From positions 1 to 64,000 of the forward strand of contig NZ_WQLV01000010.1 of NCBI RefSeq assembly GCF_009753675.1: a stretch of DNA of 64,000 nucleotides, written 5' to 3'. The DNA is from Parasedimentitalea huanghaiensis. GTDB lineage: Bacteria; Pseudomonadota; Alphaproteobacteria; Rhodobacterales; Rhodobacteraceae. Every line of letters starts with the position of its first letter. Position 1 is the stretch's first letter. Of the stretch, positions 58,166 through 64,000 are shown piece after piece. The translations under genes and the position numbers were made by a program. The notes under the pieces are model-generated. The model saw only the letters and a program-made list of their open reading frames with translations. It had not been told where the DNA came from and did not search any database.

Positions 58166-58216
58166 TTGACAATTGGAACGTTCCAGAATTACAAATAGCC
58201 CAACTGGAACGTTCCA
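58166..58216 (+). promoter_or_regulatory. Promoter with two LacI-type operators
   Basis: A -35 box TTGACA (58166-58171) and a -10-like TACAAA (58190-58195) are 18 bases apart. The perfect palindrome TGGAACGTTCCA occurs at 58174-58185, between the boxes, and again at 58205-58216, just after the expected start point. The two copies lie 31 bp apart, about three helical turns. This is the layout of a repressed catabolic promoter. No LacI-family gene is in the window. Confidence 0.85.
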
Positions 58217-58229
58217 ATGGGAGTCGCAT

Positions 58230-59231
58230 ATGAACTGGGGTCTGATTGGTGCAAGCACAATTGCATCAGAGCATATGATTGGAGCAATCCGCTCAAATAG
58301 CGGCCATGACGTGGTGTCAGTACTAAGTTCAAGCCCAACACGGGGCAAAGAATACGCTGCAAAACACGGAATTGCGGCCTCGACGACCAGTCTTAGCGAT
58401 ATTCTGAACGGATCCGATGTTGATGCCGTCTATATTTCTACGACAAACGAGAAACACTTGCCGCAGGCCATGGCAGCGATCGCGGCAGGCAAGCATGTGT
58501 TGTGTGAAAAGCCCCTTGCGATGACGGTAGCAGACGCCGCAACAATGGTGCGTGCCGCCCAGGGTTCAGACGTCGTTCTTGCGACGAACCATCACCTACG
58601 CAACGCGGGTAGCCATTTGGCCATTCGCAACCTCATCACCACAGGGCGCTTGGGCGAGGTACTAAGCATCCGCATCTTCCACGCGGTGATGCTGCCTGAG
58701 CACCTGCGCGGTTGGCGTATTGATAATCCATTGGCTGGTGGTGGCGTTATCCCCGACATCGTTGTGCACGATGCCGATACGGTGCGTTTTTATCTGGGTG
58801 AAGACCCAGCCGACATCGTAGCGCAGGAATTGTCTGGTGCCATGGGCGTGGATGTAGAGGACAGCGTCATGTCGGTCTGGACAACCCCGTCCGGGATCAC
58901 AGTTCAAACCCATGAATCCTTCACCCACCCATTTGCCGGTTCAGGCATTGAAGTGCACGGAAGCAAAGGGTCTGTCATTGCGCGAAATGTAATGACCCAA
59001 CAGCCTGTTGGAGACATCCTGTTGCGGACGGCATCTGGCGAGGAGAGTATCGAATACTCGCCGCATAATCTCTATGAGCGATCAGTTTCAAAGTTTGCCA
59101 CCGCCGTTGCAGGCGACGGGCAGCCTGCAGCAACTGGTGTGGATGGGCTGAAATCACTTGCCGTCGCCGAAGCGGTAAAGAAAGCAGCCGTGACAGGCCA
59201 GCGCACCACCGTTGATTACGGAGGGTACTAA
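58230..59231 (+). CDS. Gfo/Idh/MocA-family oxidoreductase
   Basis: The 333-residue NAD(P)-dependent sugar oxidoreductase has an N-terminal Rossmann domain (GLIGASTIASEHM), the CEKPLAMT motif and a C-terminal beta-sheet domain with a VHDADTVRFYLG stretch. GGGAG lies six bases before ATG 58230; a start at 58173 lies within the operator. It is the first gene of an operon with CoA- and aldehyde-handling enzymes, so the substrate is probably a sugar or polyol derivative, but I cannot name it. Confidence 0.9.
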   Translation: MNWGLIGASTIASEHMIGAIRSNSGHDVVSVLSSSPTRGKEYAAKHGIAASTTSLSDILNGSDVDAVYISTTNEKHLPQAMAAIAAGKHVLCEKPLAMTVADAATMVRAAQGSDVVLATNHHLRNAGSHLAIRNLITTGRLGEVLSIRIFHAVMLPEHLRGWRIDNPLAGGGVIPDIVVHDADTVRFYLGEDPADIVAQELSGAMGVDVEDSVMSVWTTPSGITVQTHESFTHPFAGSGIEVHGSKGSVIARNVMTQQPVGDILLRTASGEESIEYSPHNLYERSVSKFATAVAGDGQPAATGVDGLKSLAVAEAVKKAAVTGQRTTVDYGGY

Positions 59232-59234
59232 GCC

Positions 59235-60806
59235 ATGTCGAAAATAGTTTCAGCTTCCGAAGCTGCCGCAAAAATTCAGGACGAGCAGGTCGTCTCAATT
59301 TCATCGTCGTCTGGGCTGGGTTGTCCGGATCTTGTCTTACAAGCGATTGGTGCGCGTTTTGAGGACGAAGGGCATCCGCGAAACCTGACTACACTACATC
59401 CCATTGCAGCAGGCGATATGTATGGCATCAAAGGGATCGACCATATCGCGCGCGATGGCTTGTTGCGTCGAATTCTGGCAGGCAGCTATCCGTCCGGGCC
59501 TTCTTCGTTGGAAATGCCTGAGATCTGGAAAATGGTCGTCGAAAATCGGATTGAAGCCTATAATGTTCCATCCGGCATCCTGTTTGATATGCACCGCGAT
59601 GTGGCCGCGCGTCGGCCTGGGGTGCTGACCAAGGTTGGATTGGGAACCTTTGTTGACCCTATGCGCGAAGGCTGCGCAATGAATGCCGCAGCAGCAGAGA
59701 TCCCTGTTGTGTCACGGCAGGAATTTGGCGGCGAAACCTGGCTGCATTTTCCAAATATTGTACCCAAGGTGGCCATTCTGCGGGCGACAACCGCGGATGA
59801 ACATGGAAACCTGACGTACGAACATGAAGGAGCCTATTTGGGTGGGCTGGAACAAGCGATAGCTGTTCGCAACCACGGCGGCCTCGTTATTGCGCAGGTC
59901 AAACGTGTCACCGCACGAGGATCATTACGCCCGCATGATGTGCGGGTACCTGGGCATTTGGTTGATCTGATAGTGATTGATTCAGACCAAAAGCAAACCA
60001 CCGAAACGCAATATGATCCCGCCATTTCGGGCGAGATCATTCGGCCATTCCCAAGCTTTTCTATTCCGCAACTTTCGGTCGAAAAAGTTCTGGCCCGTCG
60101 CGCCGCGATGGAGTTGCAGGCGGGTCAAACTGCCAATCTGGGATTCGGAATATCAGCAATGGTACCGCGTATCCTGTTGGAAGAAGGGCATCCGGACCAG
60201 GTCACATGGGCCATCGAACAGGGCGCAGTTGGGGGCATTCCGCTCACTGGTTTTGCATTTGGATGCGCGTCAAACGCAGACGGGTTTGTTCCCAGCCCAC
60301 TGCAGTTCACTTACTTTCAGGGAGGTGGCTTTGATGTTTCCTTCCTCTCCTTCATGGAGGTGGACACAGAGGGCAACGTCAACGTCTCGAAACTGGGTAA
60401 AAAACCATATCTGACAGCGGGTTGTGGTGGATTTGTGGATATCGTTGCCCACGCACCCAAGATTGTCTTCTCTGGCTACTTCGAAGCCGGAGCACAGATG
60501 AGCCTGGATGAAACGGGGCTGACAATCACCAAGCCGGGTAAGTTTTCCAAAATGGTTGCAGCGGTCGAGCATGTGACCTTCTCGGGGCAGCGGTCAAGGG
60601 AACTGGGCCAAGATGTTTTGTACATCACAGAGCGCTGCGTGATGCGCCTGACCGAGACCGGTCTGGAAGCAATTGAGATCATGCCGGGCATCCAACCCGA
60701 ACGGGATATTGTTGCGGCTTCACAAGGGCGGGTCAGAATTTCCAAGGATGCTATTGAAATGCCACTGGCGTTGCTGAGCGACGGACCGATGGGGCTGACC
60801 CTATGA
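59235..60806 (+). CDS. Acyl-CoA:acetate/3-ketoacid CoA-transferase (YdiF type)
   Basis: The 523-residue single-chain family-I CoA-transferase contains both halves of the alpha/beta subunits. The catalytic Glu328 lies in IEQGAVGGIPLTG. N-terminal ISSSSGLGCPDLVL and the GGHLVDL-like central region fit propionate-CoA-transferase relatives. It moves CoA between short acids. It starts three bases after the oxidoreductase and overlaps the hydratase gene (ATGA). Confidence 0.92.
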   Translation: MSKIVSASEAAAKIQDEQVVSISSSSGLGCPDLVLQAIGARFEDEGHPRNLTTLHPIAAGDMYGIKGIDHIARDGLLRRILAGSYPSGPSSLEMPEIWKMVVENRIEAYNVPSGILFDMHRDVAARRPGVLTKVGLGTFVDPMREGCAMNAAAAEIPVVSRQEFGGETWLHFPNIVPKVAILRATTADEHGNLTYEHEGAYLGGLEQAIAVRNHGGLVIAQVKRVTARGSLRPHDVRVPGHLVDLIVIDSDQKQTTETQYDPAISGEIIRPFPSFSIPQLSVEKVLARRAAMELQAGQTANLGFGISAMVPRILLEEGHPDQVTWAIEQGAVGGIPLTGFAFGCASNADGFVPSPLQFTYFQGGGFDVSFLSFMEVDTEGNVNVSKLGKKPYLTAGCGGFVDIVAHAPKIVFSGYFEAGAQMSLDETGLTITKPGKFSKMVAAVEHVTFSGQRSRELGQDVLYITERCVMRLTETGLEAIEIMPGIQPERDIVAASQGRVRISKDAIEMPLALLSDGPMGLTL

Positions 60807-61570
60807 ACGCAGTCCATCTTGAAATTCAGGGCGCGGTGGCAACAATTCGATTGGACAATCCGGCCAAGCTAAACGCCCTAGATGTGCCAATGTTGCAGCG
60901 AATTGATCAACACTGTCAGGCGCTTGAACTCCGTGACGGTATCCGTGTTGTGTTGGTGACCGGAACTGGAACCAAGGCGTTTTGTACGGGTGCGGATATC
61001 AAGGCTTGGGCCTCTCTTCCACCGGCGCAGTTTGCGCGTAGTTGGGTTCGCGATGGGCATCGCATATTTGACCGGCTTGCGCGCCTGTCCAAGCCAACAA
61101 TTGCCGTGTTGAACGGACATACTTTTGGCGGCGGGCTGGAATTGGCTGCGGCCTGTGACATCCGCGTAATGCGGACCAAAGCACGAATTGCACTACCTGA
61201 GGCGGGTGTTGGTATCGTGCCGGGATGGTCCGGCACACAAAGACTGGCGCGGTTGCTGCCCGAACCCCTGCTAAAAGAAATGGCCCTGTTCGGGCGCCAG
61301 ATTGGGGCAGATCGTGTCCAATCTTTGGGGTTCGTGGCCGAGGTCGCAGATGAACCTATGGGTGTTGCCCTAGAAATCGCAAAACGGACGGCGGAGCTGT
61401 CTCCGCGCGCGACTGAAATCACCAAAAACATGATCCATGTCGGGGTGGGCGAGGATAGGCCCGCTCTGATCGAGACATTGGGAAGCGCCGCAATGGGTGC
61501 TTCGGACGACAGAACAGAGGGTGTTGCCGCATTCAGCGAAAAGCGCACACCCGTTTTTTCAGGAAGATAA
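60803..61570 (+). CDS. Enoyl-CoA hydratase/isomerase family protein
   Basis: The 255-residue crotonase-fold protein has FCTGADIKAWA forming the first oxyanion-hole strand, NGHTFGGGLELAAACD for the second, and the EAGVGIVPGWSGTQRL helix with the Glu position of active hydratases. Family members hydrate, isomerise or cleave acyl-CoA thioesters. With the CoA-transferase and aldehyde dehydrogenase it implies a thioester route; the exact reaction is unknown. Confidence 0.9.
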   Translation: MNAVHLEIQGAVATIRLDNPAKLNALDVPMLQRIDQHCQALELRDGIRVVLVTGTGTKAFCTGADIKAWASLPPAQFARSWVRDGHRIFDRLARLSKPTIAVLNGHTFGGGLELAAACDIRVMRTKARIALPEAGVGIVPGWSGTQRLARLLPEPLLKEMALFGRQIGADRVQSLGFVAEVADEPMGVALEIAKRTAELSPRATEITKNMIHVGVGEDRPALIETLGSAAMGASDDRTEGVAAFSEKRTPVFSGR

Positions 61571-61572
61571 GT

Positions 61573-63090
61573 ATGAGCCAGCACGACTTAACACTGATTG
61601 TTGGAAAAAATGCCCCTAGGGACGAGATCAACCGCGTTCGTCATTTGATTGACGGCGCATGGACCGATGGAAATGGAGAGGTTTTTGAGCGCCACTCACC
61701 CGCGCATGGAACACCCGTTTCCCTGATTTCAAAAGGTAACGCAAACGATGCGTCTGATGCTATAGCAGCAGCGCGCTGCGCCTTTGAACGTGGGGTCTGG
61801 TCTGATCTATCCGGCAAAGAGCGCGCGACATTGCTGTTGAAAGTTGCGGACCTGATTGATGAAAACCGTCCCAGAATTGCCCGACTTGAGGTGCTGGAAA
61901 GTGGCAAGCCTATCAGTCAAGCCTTGGGCGAAATCGAAGGTGCTGCAGATATCTGGCGTTATGCCGCTTCCCTGGCGCGGACACTGCACGGGGATAGCCA
62001 CAACAGTCTTGGCCGTGACATGCTGGGTATCGTTCTAAAAGAGCCGATTGGCGTTGTTTCCATCATCACGCCCTGGAATTTCCCGTTTCTGATCGCAAGC
62101 CAGAAGATACCGTTTGCGCTGGCTGCGGGATGCACCTGTGTTGTGAAACCATCTGAACTGACCCCTTCAACCACTGCCATCTTGGGCGAACTTCTTATCG
62201 AGGCAGGTTTGCCAGCGGGTGTAGTCAATATCGTCAACGGATTTGGTGACCCCGTTGGTTCCGTTTTGACCACAGACCCTCGTGTTGACATGGTCAGCTT
62301 TACCGGGTCGACCGCGGTTGGCAAAACCATCGAAAAAGCGGCTGGTGATACCCTTAAAAAGGTATCGTCTGAATTAGGCGGAAAAAACCCTCAGGTTCTG
62401 TTTGCTGATGCTGATCTGGACAGTGCCATCGACGCCATCGTATTCGGCATCTATTTTAACGCTGGTGAGTGCTGCAATTCAGGCAGTCGTATTATCGTGC
62501 ATGAAGACATTCTGGACGAGGTCATCTCGCGCGTTGTGTCCTTGTCCCAAAAGGTCCCGTTTGGCGATCCTCTGGATCCTGAAACCAAGGTCGGTGCGAT
62601 CATCCATGATGGGCATCAGCAGAAAATCAACGGTTATGTTCGCGAGGCCGTGGCAGCAGGCGCCAAAATCGAAATCGGAGGCGCACCTATACAAATAGAC
62701 GGTCTCCCCGGTGCATTTTATGGCCCTACAGTTGTGTCGGGTCTGACGCCAGACATGCCAATTGCTAGCGAGGAAGTGTTTGGCCCAGTGTTATCTGTCT
62801 TGACTTTTCGCACAATGGACGAAGTAATTTCACTTGTGAATGACGCCTCATACGGTCTTTCAGCCGGTGTTTGGAGCGAGAACATTCACACATGCCTTGA
62901 ATTTGCTCGGCGCGCGCAGGCTGGAACTGTCTGGACTAACACATGGATGGACGGTTTCCCCGAGCTGCCTTTTGGAGGCGTGAAGGAAAGTGGGCAAGGT
63001 CGTGAACTTGGTCGCTACGGACTCGAAGAATTTCTGGAAGTGAAAACTGTGCAAATGCGGATTGGCCGTACGCGCGCAAACTGGATCTGA
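61573..63090 (+). CDS. NAD(P)-dependent aldehyde dehydrogenase
   Basis: The 505-residue ALDH has the oxyanion Asn169 in TPWNFP, the base Glu267 in SSELGGKNP and the nucleophile Cys301 in GECCNSGSR. It matches the betaine-aldehyde/semialdehyde-type branch and acts in the cytoplasm. It starts two bases after the hydratase gene. The substrate is probably an aldehyde or semialdehyde produced in the same pathway. Confidence 0.93.
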   Translation: MSQHDLTLIVGKNAPRDEINRVRHLIDGAWTDGNGEVFERHSPAHGTPVSLISKGNANDASDAIAAARCAFERGVWSDLSGKERATLLLKVADLIDENRPRIARLEVLESGKPISQALGEIEGAADIWRYAASLARTLHGDSHNSLGRDMLGIVLKEPIGVVSIITPWNFPFLIASQKIPFALAAGCTCVVKPSELTPSTTAILGELLIEAGLPAGVVNIVNGFGDPVGSVLTTDPRVDMVSFTGSTAVGKTIEKAAGDTLKKVSSELGGKNPQVLFADADLDSAIDAIVFGIYFNAGECCNSGSRIIVHEDILDEVISRVVSLSQKVPFGDPLDPETKVGAIIHDGHQQKINGYVREAVAAGAKIEIGGAPIQIDGLPGAFYGPTVVSGLTPDMPIASEEVFGPVLSVLTFRTMDEVISLVNDASYGLSAGVWSENIHTCLEFARRAQAGTVWTNTWMDGFPELPFGGVKESGQGRELGRYGLEEFLEVKTVQMRIGRTRANWI

Positions 63091-63139
63091 TCTCTGCGGA
63101 AGAAAGAGACGGATCGATACGCAATAGGGAGGAAACCAC

Positions 63140-64000
63140 ATGCGTAAATTCATTTTAAAAACTACCACAACTTTGGCGGCTGCGGCTGTTTCAGTCAGCA
63201 TGGCCCATGCGGGTGACGTTGAAGTCTTGCACTGGTGGACATCCGGTGGTGAAGCAGCTGCATTAAACGTGCTCAAGCAAGATCTTGAAGGGCAGGGGAC
63301 GGGTTGGAACGATATGCCGGTTGCAGGCGGTGGCGGCGAGAGCGCCATGACGGTTCTGCGGGCCCGTGTAACCTCCGGCAATCCACCAACTGCTGTACAA
63401 ATGCTGGGTTTCGACATTCTGGACTGGGCCAAAGAAGATGCCTTGGCTGATCTGAATGCTGTGGCCGTAAAAGAAGGTTGGGACGACGTTATTCCAGAGG
63501 CATTGCAAGCTTTTGCAAAGCACGATGGTCAATGGGTTTCAGCGCCGGTCAACGTGCATTCGACCAACTGGGTTTGGGCCAACAAATCCGTGCTGGATGC
63601 CAATGGCATTGCGGTACCGGCCAACTGGGAAGAGTTTGAAGCTGCGCTTGAAACATTGGCTGCAGCGGGTGTCACACCTGTCGCCCATGGCGGCCAAGCC
63701 TGGCAGGATGCCACTGTATTTGATGCAGTTGCGATGTCGGCTGGTGGTCCTGAGTTCTACAAAGCGGCGTTTATCGATCTTGATGAAGAGGCATTGGGTT
63801 CGGATACAATGGTTGAATCCTTCCGCCGCATGGAAGTCATCCGCGGTCATGTAGACGAAAACTTTTCAGGCCGTGACTGGAACCTTGCAACTGCAATGGT
63901 CATCAATGGCGAAGCCGGTTTCCAGATGATGGGCGACTGGGCAAAAGGTGAATTCCTGAATGCAGGCAAAGTGCCCGGCGAAGACTTCCTTTGCTTCCGT
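63140..64000 (+). CDS. Sugar ABC transporter substrate-binding protein, cut by the window edge
   Basis: The frame stays open from ATG 63140 to the last base (287 codons). AGGGAGG precedes it. A signal peptide (1-25, ending SMAHA) leads into a family-1 binding protein with [25 protein letters not shown] and [21 protein letters not shown], close to the glucose/mannose-type binding proteins of alphaproteobacteria. It follows the aldehyde dehydrogenase after 49 bases and probably starts the transporter genes of this operon, which continue outside the window. Confidence 0.92.
   Translation, partial: MRKFILKTTTTLAAAAVSVSMAHAGDVEVLHWWTSGGEAAALNVLKQDLEGQGTGWNDMPVAGGGGESAMTVLRARVTSGNPPTAVQMLGFDILDWAKEDALADLNAVAVKEGWDDVIPEALQAFAKHDGQWVSAPVNVHSTNWVWANKSVLDANGIAVPANWEEFEAALETLAAAGVTPVAHGGQAWQDATVFDAVAMSAGGPEFYKAAFIDLDEEALGSDTMVESFRRMEVIRGHVDENFSGRDWNLATAMVINGEAGFQMMGDWAKGEFLNAGKVPGEDFLCFR

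Noticed and set aside
62860-63432. 190-codon minus-strand frame across the aldehyde dehydrogenase end and binding-protein start
   Set aside because: It overlaps two genes with strong ribosome sites and shows no family motif.

Overview
The window reads as chromosomal DNA of a marine alphaproteobacterium of the Rhodobacterales (roseobacter) type. This rests on the thiCOSGED order behind a TPP riboswitch, the cheB-cheD pair, many ABC importers with IclR regulators, an oxidative galactose pathway, a gcvTHP set with a GlxA-type regulator, and a Zur-ZnuABC set. It is an inference from gene content and order, not from a marker gene. I see no rRNA, tRNA, CRISPR array, prophage or intact insertion sequence.

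Layout. 1-1.9 kb: tail of a chemoreceptor, then cheB and cheD. 2.0-7.2 kb (minus): thiamine operon thiC-thiO-thiS-thiG-thiE-thiD under a TPP riboswitch, without thiF. 7.5-20.3 kb (minus): a tightly overlapped operon for galactosides: ABC importer, alpha-galactosidase, IlvD-type sugar acid dehydratase, SDR dehydrogenase, dgoK, dgoA, SMP-30 lactonase and GH42 beta-galactosidase. A decayed DapA-type gene lies at its end, and an IclR regulator with the importer ATPase is divergent (20.4-22.3 kb). Together these can take galactosides through the De Ley-Doudoroff route to pyruvate and glyceraldehyde 3-phosphate. 22.6-28.7 kb (plus): nucleotide-sugar genes (UDP-sugar dehydrogenase, gmd, a GMER/ColC-type gene, a ColD-like 3-dehydratase, manC), which best fit GDP-L-colitose.

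28.7-36.2 kb is the most unusual region. A 1358-residue membrane protein fuses two rhodanese domains, a YidC/Oxa1-like insertase domain and a full rifampin-phosphotransferase-like dikinase. It is divergent from a PhnD-like periplasmic binding protein and a hybrid sensor kinase with two receivers. 36.2-39.4 kb: zinc uptake znuBC-zur / znuA with Zur-box-like sites. 39.4-44.9 kb (minus): GlxA-type regulator and gcvP, gcvH, gcvT. A 129-nt leader directly upstream of gcvT folds on paper into a closed multi-hairpin element and does not look like the known glycine aptamer.

45.2-47.0 kb: XRE-cupin regulator, a small membrane protein and an exported ClpP-like protein with a 13-bp inverted repeat at its start. 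47.3-56.8 kb: IclR regulator and an oligopeptide-type ABC importer joined to a gamma-glutamyltransferase-family enzyme and an M20 peptidase, probably for gamma-glutamyl peptides. 56.9 kb: UDP-glucuronate 4-epimerase-like gene. 58.2 kb to the end: an operon behind a promoter carrying two identical LacI-type palindromes. It encodes a Gfo/Idh/MocA oxidoreductase, CoA-transferase, enoyl-CoA hydratase, aldehyde dehydrogenase and a sugar-binding protein cut by the window edge. Its substrate is not evident.
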